A program made the translations under genes and the position numbers. This document shows positions 1 through 6,382 of a DNA stretch of 6,438 bases, piece after piece. This stretch comes from M3007 sp964630705 (lineage in GTDB: Bacteria > Bacteroidota > Bacteroidia > Chitinophagales > Saprospiraceae). The notes below the pieces were generated by a model, which did no database searches, was not told the origin of the DNA, and saw only the letters and a list, made by a program, of their open reading frames with translations. Within the stretch, counting starts at the first letter, position 1. Each line of letters opens with the position of its first letter. The stretch lies in NCBI GenBank assembly GCA_964630705.1, contig CAZVZH010000243.1, positions 1 through 6,438 of the forward strand, given 5' to 3'.

Positions 1-4
1 ATGC

Positions 5-38
5 GCGCCACACCGGATGTTTCGGTGTGGCGCCTTTT
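5..38 (+). terminator. Rho-independent terminator of an upstream gene
   Basis: An 11-bp perfect GC-rich stem pairs 5-15 (GCGCCACACCG) with 23-33 around a 7-nt loop and is followed by C then TTTT at 35-38. The T run lies on the plus-strand side only, so this should end a plus-strand transcript from a gene that lies left of the window. The T tract is short, but the stem is strong. No coding sequence that it would serve is visible within the window. Confidence 0.8.
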
Positions 39-44
39 GTATGG

Positions 45-236
45 ACGGGATTTACGAGGATTGGGGCTGGGACAGGATTTACAGGATTTACAGGATTTAC
101 AGGATTACAGGATTTACAGGATTACAGGATTTTCGGACGGACAGGATTTACAGGATTTACAGGATTACAAGATTAAATTTTTTATATCCTGTTAATCCTG
201 TAAATCCCGTCCGTCCGAAAATCCTGTAAATCCCGT
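45..236. repeat. ACAGGATTT short tandem repeat array with inverted copies
   Basis: Units of 8-10 bp with the core ACAGGATT(T) begin at 72, 81, 90, 99, 107, 116 and 124. A 7-bp interruption (CGGACGG, 134-140) follows, then units at 141, 150 and 159 and a degenerate one at 167. Two weaker units (ACGGGATTT, ACGAGGATT) lie at 45-62. From about 187 to 236 the same unit appears in reverse orientation (AATCCTGT, AAATCCCGT), again interrupted by the complement of the same spacer (CCGTCCG, 211-217). Short ORFs reading through the array are low-complexity peptides rich in the tripeptide QDL and the dipeptides YR and IY, and are not credible genes. The function is unknown; the array fills the region between the upstream terminator and mazG. 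Confidence 0.9.
124..227. repeat. Long imperfect inverted repeat (foldback) upstream of mazG
   Basis: Positions 124-165 are complementary to 186-227 at 40 of 42 positions, by hand alignment. The mismatches are 143/208 and 158/193. The 20-nt loop (166-185) is AT-rich. The arms contain both the ACAGGATTT units and the CGGACGG spacer, so the right arm is an inverted copy of the left rather than chance similarity of short units. As RNA or extruded DNA this would form a very stable hairpin. It ends 38 bp before the mazG start codon, so it could terminate read-through or affect mazG mRNA; either role is inference. Confidence 0.85.
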
Positions 237-265
237 CTGTCCGTGCTTCTCCGTACTTTCGCCCC

Positions 266-1036
266 ATGAACACCTTCCAACAAAAACTCGACGCCTTCGG
301 CCGCCTCCTGACCATCATGGACGAGCTGCGGGAAAAATGCCCCTGGGACCGCAAGCAAACCCACGAATCGCTGCGCAACCTCACCATCGAAGAAACCTAC
401 GAACTCGCCGACGCCATCCTCAAAAACGATCTCCCCGGCATCCGCGAAGAGATCGGCGACCTGATGCTGCACATGACTTTTTACGCCAAAATAGCCGAGG
501 AAAAGGGCGCCTTCGATATCGCCGACGCGCTGCACGCCATTTGCGAAAAACTCATCGCCCGTCACCCGCATATTTACGGCGACGTTCAGGTAGCCGACGA
601 AGAAGAAGTCAAGCGCAACTGGGAACAACTCAAACTCCGCGAAGGCAAAAAATCGCTGCTCGCCGGCGTACCCAACAGCCTGCCCGCCATGGTCAAAGCC
701 TACCGCATGCAGGAAAAAACCAAACAGGTCGGCTTCGAATGGGAAACCACTGAGCAGGTGTGGGCCAAGGTGGAGGAGGAAATCGGCGAACTGCAGGAAA
801 ACCTCCGCACCCGGGCGCCGCAACACAAGGTTGAAGAGGAATTCGGCGACGTGCTCTTTGCCCTGGTCAACTACGCTCGTTTCATTGGCGTCGATCCTGA
901 AACGGCGCTCGAACGCGTCAACCGCAAATTCAAATCCCGCTTCGAATACATCGAAACCAACGCCCCCCGGCCCTTGCAGGACATGAGCCTGGATGAAATG
1001 GACGGACTTTGGAAGGAAGCGAAAATGCTGGAGTGA
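266..1036 (+). CDS. mazG: Nucleoside triphosphate pyrophosphohydrolase MazG
   Basis: This 256-residue cytoplasmic enzyme should hydrolyse nucleoside triphosphates to monophosphates plus pyrophosphate. It cleans non-canonical or surplus NTPs from the pool and, in E. coli, lowers (p)ppGpp-linked toxicity. Two all-alpha MazG modules are visible. The first has CPWDRKQTHESL at 25-36, the metal-binding EETYE at 42-46 and EEIGD at 61-65. HPHIYGDV follows at 100-107. The second module has EEIGE at 171-175 and EEFGD at 191-195, so both metal sites appear intact. Length matches the family (about 260 residues in E. coli). The ATG at 266 places the first module at the usual distance from the N-terminus; no Shine-Dalgarno sequence precedes it, which is common in Bacteroidota. 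The gene stands alone: a foldback repeat lies upstream and another stem-loop follows 13 bp after the stop. A 342-aa antisense ORF (182-1210) covering it is a GC-rich shadow. Confidence 0.96.
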   Translation: MNTFQQKLDAFGRLLTIMDELREKCPWDRKQTHESLRNLTIEETYELADAILKNDLPGIREEIGDLMLHMTFYAKIAEEKGAFDIADALHAICEKLIARHPHIYGDVQVADEEEVKRNWEQLKLREGKKSLLAGVPNSLPAMVKAYRMQEKTKQVGFEWETTEQVWAKVEEEIGELQENLRTRAPQHKVEEEFGDVLFALVNYARFIGVDPETALERVNRKFKSRFEYIETNAPRPLQDMSLDEMDGLWKEAKMLE

Positions 1037-1049
1037 GCGCCAGCAGAAA

Positions 1050-1134
1050 GGAGCGCGGGTGACGCGGATCTTTGCGGATAACCACGGATAAAAAAACAGT
1101 GGAAATCCGCAAAAATCCGCGTCGCCCGCGCTCC
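1050..1134. repeat. GGAT-phased stem-loop between mazG and the dehydrogenase
   Basis: Positions 1050-1085 pair with 1099-1134 at 32 of 36 positions plus one possible G-U pair (1060/1124). The loop is 13 nt and A-rich (1086-1098). Within the element GGAT recurs at 1066, 1076 and 1086, exactly 10 bp apart, and its complement ATCC at 1105 and 1115. The outer 10 bp of each arm (GGAGCGCGGG) are GC-rich. It starts 13 bp after the mazG stop. It could stabilise or terminate the mazG transcript, but there is no T run directly after the stem on the plus strand, so it is not a classical intrinsic terminator. It may equally be a dispersed intergenic repeat. The remaining intergenic bases (1135-1198) show no clear promoter. 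Confidence 0.8.
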
Positions 1135-1198
1135 TATCCATCGCGTTTCCATTTGCCCACATCACCCGCATTTCCCAAAAAACCCTAACTACGCATCC

Positions 1199-2776
1199 AT
1201 GAACATCCACGGTAAAAACATCATCGCCGGCGCGCGGTCAGCCCAGGGCAGCCAACGCTTTCAGGCAGTCGACCCTACCAATCAACAAGCCCTGCCCGGA
1301 CAATTCGTGCGGGCGACCAACACCGAAATTGATCGCGCCCTCGAAGCCGCCCGGCAAGCCTTTGTGGCCTACCGCCAAACGACTCCGGCGCAACGCGCCC
1401 AATTCCTCCAAACTATCGCCGACCAAATCCTGGAACTCGGCCCCACCCTGCTCGAACGCACTGCCGCCGAAACGGCCCTGCCCCTGGCCCGGCTCGAAGG
1501 CGAACGCGGCCGTACCGTGGGTCAACTCCGAAAATTTGCCGAGCTCCTGCTCGAAGGCTCTTGGGTGCAAGCCCGCATCGACCATGCCCAGCCCGATCGC
1601 CAGCCCCTGCCCCGCCCCGACGTGCGCAGCATGCAGCTGCCGATCGGACCCGTAGCCGTGTTCGGCGCAAGCAATTTTCCGCTCGCCTTTTCGGTGGCTG
1701 GCGGCGATACGGCTTCTGCCCTGGCCGCCGGTTGCCCGGTAATCGTGAAAGCGCACCCCGCCCACCCCGGCGCCTCGGAATTGGTGGCCGGAGCCATCGC
1801 CGCCGCCGCCGAACAATGCGGTATGCCAGCCGGCGTGTTTTCGATGGTGCACGGCGACCAGGAGGAAAGCCGCTACCTGGTGCAACACCCGGCCCTAAAA
1901 GCCGTGGGCTTCACCGGTTCGCTGCGGGCTGGCCGCGCCTTGTTCGACCTCGCCGCCGCCCGCCCCGAACCCATCCCCGTTTTCGCCGAAATGGGCTCGG
2001 TAAACCCGATTTTTATCCTGCCCGATTTTTTGGAAAACCATGGGGCCAGCCTGGCCGCCGGGCTTTGCGGTTCGATCAGCCTCGGGGTCGGACAGTTTTG
2101 CACCAATCCGGGTCTGGTCATCGCCTGCCAGGGGAAGGGCCTGAGCGACTTGTTTGAAAACCTGGGCCAAGCCTTCCGGCAACAAGCGCCGGGCTTCATG
2201 CTGCACGCCGGTATTCACCAGGCTTTTATCGAAGGACTTAAAAACCGGAAAAAACAGCCCGGTGTGGCCACTTTGGCAGAAAGTGCCGCCCCCCCGGGTC
2301 CTGGCCAGGCTGAAGCCGCCGTGTTGCAGGTTTCGGGTGGCGATTTTTTAAAAAACCCAGGCTTGCAGGAGGAGTTGTTTGGTCCCAGCTCGCTGGTAGT
2401 GGCGGCTGAAAACACCGCTCAAATGGAATCCATCATAGGGCATCTGCAAGGCCAACTCACCTGCACGGTTTACGGCACGGAAACCGACCTCCAAAACTTC
2501 CCGCAACTCATCGATCAACTCGCCCAAAAAGCCGGGCGCTTGCTATTCGGCGGCTTCCCTACCGGCGTGGAAGTGTGCGACGCCATGGTGCACAGCGGCC
2601 CCTATCCCGCCACTTCCGACGCACGCAGCACCTCGGTGGGCACGGCGGCCATCTACCGCTTCGTGCGGCCAGTGGCTTTTCAAAATTTCCCCGACCATTT
2701 GCTGCCAGAAGCGCTGCAGGACGCTAACCCCGCCGGTATATTCCGAATGGTAGACGGGCAATGGGGCAGGCGCTAA
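1199..2776 (+). CDS. Aldehyde dehydrogenase, alpha-ketoglutaric semialdehyde dehydrogenase type
   Basis: A 525-residue NAD(P)+-dependent aldehyde dehydrogenase. Its motifs fit the subgroup that oxidises 2,5-dioxopentanoate (alpha-ketoglutaric semialdehyde) to 2-oxoglutarate in oxidative pentose, glucarate and hydroxyproline breakdown. The cofactor region has FGASNFPLAFSVAGGD (155-170, with transition-state Asn159), VKAHPAHPG (183-191, Lys184) and GFTGS (237-241). The catalytic residues are Glu264 in AEMGSVNP and Cys301 in GQFCTNPG. ELFGPSS (392-398) is the conserved late motif. All expected active-site residues are present and the length is normal for this subgroup. The ATG at 1199 follows the intergenic stem-loop with no clear Shine-Dalgarno. 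No sugar-acid dehydratase, hydroxyproline epimerase or dihydrodipicolinate-synthase-like neighbour is in the window, so the physiological substrate is not fixed by context; a broader fatty or aromatic aldehyde specificity remains possible. The 3' end overlaps the convergent membrane-protein gene by 4 bp. Confidence 0.9.
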   Translation: MNIHGKNIIAGARSAQGSQRFQAVDPTNQQALPGQFVRATNTEIDRALEAARQAFVAYRQTTPAQRAQFLQTIADQILELGPTLLERTAAETALPLARLEGERGRTVGQLRKFAELLLEGSWVQARIDHAQPDRQPLPRPDVRSMQLPIGPVAVFGASNFPLAFSVAGGDTASALAAGCPVIVKAHPAHPGASELVAGAIAAAAEQCGMPAGVFSMVHGDQEESRYLVQHPALKAVGFTGSLRAGRALFDLAAARPEPIPVFAEMGSVNPIFILPDFLENHGASLAAGLCGSISLGVGQFCTNPGLVIACQGKGLSDLFENLGQAFRQQAPGFMLHAGIHQAFIEGLKNRKKQPGVATLAESAAPPGPGQAEAAVLQVSGGDFLKNPGLQEELFGPSSLVVAAENTAQMESIIGHLQGQLTCTVYGTETDLQNFPQLIDQLAQKAGRLLFGGFPTGVEVCDAMVHSGPYPATSDARSTSVGTAAIYRFVRPVAFQNFPDHLLPEALQDANPAGIFRMVDGQWGRR

Positions 2777-3189
2777 GCAACGGGCATTGCCCCGGTTATT
2801 GCCCCTGGGACAAGCAAGCGCCCTACCAATACCATCGCCGCCCCAACGCCGCCCATAATCCAATGCCAATCATCGAGCAACTGCAACATCAGCACCTGTA
2901 CGGCCAACCAACCGAGTAGCACAAGCCCTTGTGCAACGACCAACCCGGGAAAACCCTTCCACCGGAGCAGCAGGGCCGCTAATACAGCGATACTTCCGCA
3001 GCCGTTGACCAAAAAAAGGATTATGCCCGGGATGAAAAAATCGGAAAAGGGGCTGTGCCGCAGCAAGTCCGTAACCAGATGCAGGCCGCTGCCGTCGGGA
3101 TAACGCATCAACAGCCACCCGCCCAAAAGGGCGCCTGCACCGTTGAACAACAACAAAACGCCTGCAAACCATTTTAAAAAAGAACGCAT
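2773..3189 (-). CDS. Small four-helix integral membrane protein, unknown function
   Basis: A 138-residue protein that I cannot assign to a named family. Four hydrophobic segments are visible at about 5-27, 51-74, 81-103 and 108-128, separated by short loops. The longest loop (28-50) contains YPDGSG and HSPFSD, the most likely conserved positions. There is no signal peptide distinct from the first helix and no catalytic motif. The reading frame stays open upstream to 3393, but the ATG at 3189 is chosen because the upstream extension is not hydrophobic, would overlap the receptor gene by 83 bp, and is less protein-like. The minus strand also has AGGT about 6 nt before this ATG, a weak ribosome-binding site. 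The gene lies 121 bp downstream of the receptor stop on the same strand, so co-transcription is possible but unproven. The stop (TAG) overlaps the dehydrogenase stop. It is likely an inner-membrane protein of a Bacteroidota-restricted type; that range is inference. Confidence 0.82.
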   Translation of the reverse strand: MRSFLKWFAGVLLLFNGAGALLGGWLLMRYPDGSGLHLVTDLLRHSPFSDFFIPGIILFLVNGCGSIAVLAALLLRWKGFPGLVVAQGLVLLGWLAVQVLMLQLLDDWHWIMGGVGAAMVLVGRLLVPGAITGAMPVA

Positions 3190-3310
3190 ATGGACCTGGA
3201 AAACCGGATTTGTATTGATTCCGGCACTTCCGGACTGTAAAAGAACCACAGCCCAAACAGTTACCCAATGATGCTGGAGTCTTCCTGCATTGATGCCCGT
3301 TAGCCGGGTT

Positions 3311-5347
3311 TCAGTTTCCCCAACCGCGCCACTCCACGCCTGCGAAAAACGCCGCCCTGCTCCCCGGCTCGTAATACCGGCCTGCTGCCGCATTCAGCCG
3401 GATATTATTGAAATAACGGACGCCGAACAGGTTGTCGGCGCCGGCAAAAACCGACCATTGATGTTGCCCCGACTGCCCTTCCCAGCCCAACCGTAAATTG
3501 GTCAACACGTACGGATCGACGGCCGTGGCATTGCCGTCGTCGGCGAAATACCTGCCGGTGAACCGGGTTTGGGTAAAAACCAAGAGCCCGCGTGGCCGGC
3601 GGTAGCGCAGTTCGGCCATGCCCCAGAAGGCGGGCAGTCCAGGCAGGCGTTTTCCGGCAAAATTGCCGGCGGGGGTTTCGTATTGTACAAATCTGAACCC
3701 GGCCCAGCTGGCGCTCAAACCCAAGTCGAGCCCAGGCACAGAGGCCCAACGCAGCGCCAGCTCCAGCCCCTGGCGCAGGCTTTCGCCGCTGTTTCGGTAA
3801 AACGTCCGGCCAGGGAAATCAGGCAGCTCATAGGGCGCCAGCTCGTCGAGCGTGCGGATGCGGAAACCAGCCAACTCCCAGCGAAAACCGGCTGGCCAAC
3901 GCCCACGCAGGCCGGCTTCGAGGCTCAGGCTCCGCTGTGGTATCAGCTCGGCGTTAAACCCGCCAACGCCTGTCGGATTGTTGCTCAACTCCGCCAGGGT
4001 AGGCGTTTCAAAGTTGGTGGAGAGGTTGCCGTACGCGCTCCAAACGCTGTTTATTTGAAAAACGGCACCTGCCCAGGGACTGGCCCGCCGATACCGGTCT
4101 ACCCCTGATTGCAAGCCATCGGCATCGAAAAAATCGGTGACAGACAGGCGCACAAGATCGAAGCGCAGACCGCCGCTAAGGGTCCAGCGGCGGTGCGGTT
4201 TCCACTCTGCAAGGCCGAAAGCCCCTGCGCTGGAGAAGGTTTCCTGTTGGTCGAGCCTTGGAGCGCCGCGGCTGCCGTCGAGATTGTCGTAGCGTTGCCG
4301 CCGGTCGGTTTGGCGGTCGAGGTCGACGCCTGTGCTGAACCGCCAGCATGAGCCGGTCTCCCAGTCGTATTGCCCACCGCCGCCAGCAAACCAGCGCTGG
4401 AAAGCCACCTGCCCGCCGTTTTGAAACGGCAGGCGGTTGAAAAAATCGCGCCAGCTCGAATATGCCCGCAAGCGCAAGCCTCGCCCCGCAGGCCATTTTT
4501 TTTCAAAAACCAAACCCGCACGCCCTTGCTGCACCGACTCGCCGGCTTGGAAACGCACATGGGCGGGGTTGGCTGCGCGCCGGTCGGCCGTCACCTGGCC
4601 GAGGCTGAGAGCGCCGGGATCGTCGGCGCGGGGACTGTAAGCGTAATTCAGCAGTAGGCGCAGCCATGCGTTGGTATCGGGGCGCCAAGCCCATTGACCG
4701 TTGGCCAGGGTGCTGCGCAGGAAGGCTTGCGCGCGGTAACCGTTCAGCTGAAGTTGCGAGGCCGATACCCGGAATCCACTATTTTTTAAAACCCAACCGC
4801 CTTGCGCGTGCAACTGCCCGAACCCAAAGGAGCCGCCACTCAGGCGCGCCCGCGCGAACGCTTGCTCTGGAACCGGGTCGGTCGACAAACTGATCACCCC
4901 ACCGGAAGCGTTGCCGTACAAACCGCCGGAAGCGCCGCGCAGAACCTCGATGCGGCTCGTAGCTGCCAGGTCGAGGTTGTCGACCTGCGCCTGGCCGTCA
5001 GGCGCCGATTCGGGGATGCCGTCGAGTAAAATTTTGATGCCCCGGATGCCAAACCCGGCCCGGGCGCCGAAGCCGCGCAGGGCGATCCGGAGGTCTTGGG
5101 CGTAGTTGGCGTCGTTGAGCAAAAAAAGGCCCGGCACAGCGGCCAGGCTTTCGTTCAGGCTGAGTTGCGGTTGGGCGGTCCGGATGTAATCACCAGACAA
5201 GATACTGACGGCCAGCGCAGAACCGGTTATCACCACCGGAATTCGGGTAGCGGAAATGGTGATTGGGCCGAGCGAGTCCAGGCGGGTGGAGTCGGCTTGC
5301 GCATGAAGCAGGCCAGGAAACAACAGGAGCAGCAGGAGGATTTTCAT
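3311..5347 (-). CDS. TonB-dependent outer-membrane receptor (FecA-like, short N-terminus)
   Basis: A 678-residue precursor of an outer-membrane beta-barrel that takes up a scarce ligand using TonB energy. A signal peptide (Met-Lys-Ile, then six Leu, ending LLHAQA) is probably cleaved after Ala16. A TonB-box-like stretch ITISATR (29-35) leads into the plug domain (about 35-155). The plug has typical receptor motifs: RGFGARAGFGIRGIKILLDG (91-110), DGQAQVDNLDL (117-127) and RIEVLRGASGGLYGNASGGV (132-151). The barrel fills about 165-678, with the late NLFGVRYFNN region and a terminal amphipathic strand ending FFAGVEW. The protein continues five residues (RGWGN) beyond that tryptophan, slightly unusual because barrels normally end on the aromatic residue. 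There is no N-terminal carboxypeptidase-regulatory-like domain, so it is not of SusC type, and no STN signalling domain. The ligand (ferric siderophore, haem, cobalamin or other) cannot be told from sequence alone. It lies 54 bp after the anti-sigma-like gene on the same strand. Confidence 0.93.
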   Translation of the reverse strand: MKILLLLLLFPGLLHAQADSTRLDSLGPITISATRIPVVITGSALAVSILSGDYIRTAQPQLSLNESLAAVPGLFLLNDANYAQDLRIALRGFGARAGFGIRGIKILLDGIPESAPDGQAQVDNLDLAATSRIEVLRGASGGLYGNASGGVISLSTDPVPEQAFARARLSGGSFGFGQLHAQGGWVLKNSGFRVSASQLQLNGYRAQAFLRSTLANGQWAWRPDTNAWLRLLLNYAYSPRADDPGALSLGQVTADRRAANPAHVRFQAGESVQQGRAGLVFEKKWPAGRGLRLRAYSSWRDFFNRLPFQNGGQVAFQRWFAGGGGQYDWETGSCWRFSTGVDLDRQTDRRQRYDNLDGSRGAPRLDQQETFSSAGAFGLAEWKPHRRWTLSGGLRFDLVRLSVTDFFDADGLQSGVDRYRRASPWAGAVFQINSVWSAYGNLSTNFETPTLAELSNNPTGVGGFNAELIPQRSLSLEAGLRGRWPAGFRWELAGFRIRTLDELAPYELPDFPGRTFYRNSGESLRQGLELALRWASVPGLDLGLSASWAGFRFVQYETPAGNFAGKRLPGLPAFWGMAELRYRRPRGLLVFTQTRFTGRYFADDGNATAVDPYVLTNLRLGWEGQSGQHQWSVFAGADNLFGVRYFNNIRLNAAAGRYYEPGSRAAFFAGVEWRGWGN

Positions 5348-5401
5348 AACTGCTGCAAGATACCGCGCAGAACAAATGATTTTGACCGCGGTCGTAGCGG
5401 C

Positions 5402-6376
5402 TTACATCCGCCCAGCCAACCGCTGCGCCTGCGCAAAAAACAGATGTTGGGGATTGTCGAGGATGTTAGCCAGTACTCGGTCGAACAACGGGCGTTTGGT
5501 CGGCAGTTGGTGGAGCAGGCTGAGCGCCATGCCCCACTCGCCGTGTTGGGCGTAGGGCTGTTTGCCCGAAGCGGAAAGTTCGCGGAAATACAGGAGCGCC
5601 TGCTCGTATTGGCCGCTTTTGTACAGGGAGAGCGCCAGCAACTCTTTTTGCTGGAGTGCATCGCCGCCCAGGCCGAGGTTGGGTCGGATTTTGGAGACAG
5701 CATCGTCGTATTTTCCCTTTTGAAAATTTTCCAGCGCCTGGTTGTAAGCCGCAGAGTTTATGCTGCCGCCTTTGCTGCCTTTGGGGGGTAGAAAATCGTG
5801 GTCGCGGTAGAAATCATCGGCAAGGGCAGCATAATCCACTGTAGTGCCGGAGCCCAATTCCTCCACCGGGGCGGGGTTGGGGCCTTCGGCAGGGCCCGTT
5901 TCTTCCTGAGCGATGCCGGAGGAAGGTTCACCGGCCGGCGAGGGGGCATCGCGGCGCGGAGGCGTAGTTTTCGGCCTCCGCACCGTCGGTACCCTGGGCT
6001 TGATTTCTGGCTTTGTTTGTACGATGGTTGGGGGATTAACAGCGGGGGTAGTTTGATTTTGTTGCAGCAGCCAGTAGCCGAAAACGGCTAGGACGAGCAC
6101 AGCGGCGGCGCGCAAAAACCAGGTCATGGGGCGCACCACCGGCTTCCGGGTCGGCATTTGTTGGAACAGTTCTGTTTCTCGGTCCCAGTTTTTCATTTGC
6201 GCCAGCAGATCGCGCTCGACCAGTAATTCGAGGCCCAGGCGCTCGAGCCGGTGTTGTTCGACCAAAACAGCCAATTCCGGATCGGCGCGCATTTCCGCCT
6301 CGAAAGCACTTGCCTCCGCTGCGGGCATTTGCCGGCGCAGATAGCGTTCTATTTGTTCGAAGCGAAAATCATTCAT
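5402..6376 (-). CDS. Anti-sigma-like single-pass membrane protein with TPR-like C-terminus
   Basis: A 324-residue protein whose layout suggests a signalling or scaffold role. Residues 1-65 are acidic and helical, of the form FxxIExYLxxxMxxxExxxFExxMxxDPEL. This resembles the cytoplasmic N-terminus of Bacteroidota proteins encoded next to ECF sigma factors; it lacks the HxxxCxxC zinc-binding motif. One transmembrane helix follows (about 85-105, WFLRAAAVLVLAVFGYWLL). Next is a Pro-rich linker (about 110-172) that should lie in the periplasm. The C-terminal part (about 208-290) looks like tetratricopeptide repeats, for example YNQALENFQKGKYDDAVSKI (211-230) and LYKSGQYEQALLYF (251-264). It may bind partner proteins. 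The start ATG at 6376 has no Shine-Dalgarno and is preceded within 6 bp by a heptamer repeat array. Any partner sigma factor would lie right of the window. The anti-sigma role is inference; it could equally be a structural TPR protein. Confidence 0.85.
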   Translation of the reverse strand: MNDFRFEQIERYLRRQMPAAEASAFEAEMRADPELAVLVEQHRLERLGLELLVERDLLAQMKNWDRETELFQQMPTRKPVVRPMTWFLRAAAVLVLAVFGYWLLQQNQTTPAVNPPTIVQTKPEIKPRVPTVRRPKTTPPRRDAPSPAGEPSSGIAQEETGPAEGPNPAPVEELGSGTTVDYAALADDFYRDHDFLPPKGSKGGSINSAAYNQALENFQKGKYDDAVSKIRPNLGLGGDALQQKELLALSLYKSGQYEQALLYFRELSASGKQPYAQHGEWGMALSLLHQLPTKRPLFDRVLANILDNPQHLFFAQAQRLAGRM

Positions 6377-6382
6377 GACGGA

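Noticed and set aside
1..229. Short plus-strand ORFs (1-195 and 17-229) through the repeat array
   Set aside because: The first 35 bases form a terminator and the rest is tandem repeat; the peptides are repetitive and not protein-like.
72..236. CRISPR array
   Set aside because: Units are 8-10 bp and contiguous, without unique spacers of about 30 bp, and no cas gene is present.
182..1210. A 342-codon minus-strand ORF antisense to the whole of mazG
   Set aside because: Its product is a composition-driven, Phe/Val/Gly-rich shadow with no recognisable domain, while the plus strand encodes an intact MazG with both metal-site motifs.
1238..1888. A 216-codon minus-strand ORF within the dehydrogenase
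   Set aside because: It is antisense to conserved catalytic-domain codons and has no recognisable motif; high GC reduces stops in shadow frames.
3234..3261. Short ACTGT...ACAGT inverted repeat as a possible operator or promoter for the small membrane gene
   Set aside because: There are only 5 paired bases around an 18-nt interval, which is expected by chance; no Bacteroidota-type TAnnTTTG box was found at a suitable spacing.
3190..3393. N-terminal extension of the small membrane protein to an ATG at 3393
   Set aside because: It would overlap the receptor 3' end, is not hydrophobic, and the internal ATG at 3189 gives a natural membrane-protein N-terminus.
3569..4108. A 179-codon plus-strand ORF inside the receptor gene
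   Set aside because: It is antisense to the beta-barrel coding region, with Gln/Pro/Ala-rich composition typical of a shadow frame.
5096..5791. A 231-codon plus-strand ORF spanning the receptor 5' end and the anti-sigma-like gene
   Set aside because: It crosses the two convincing minus-strand genes and their gap, has no domain, and its composition mirrors their complement.
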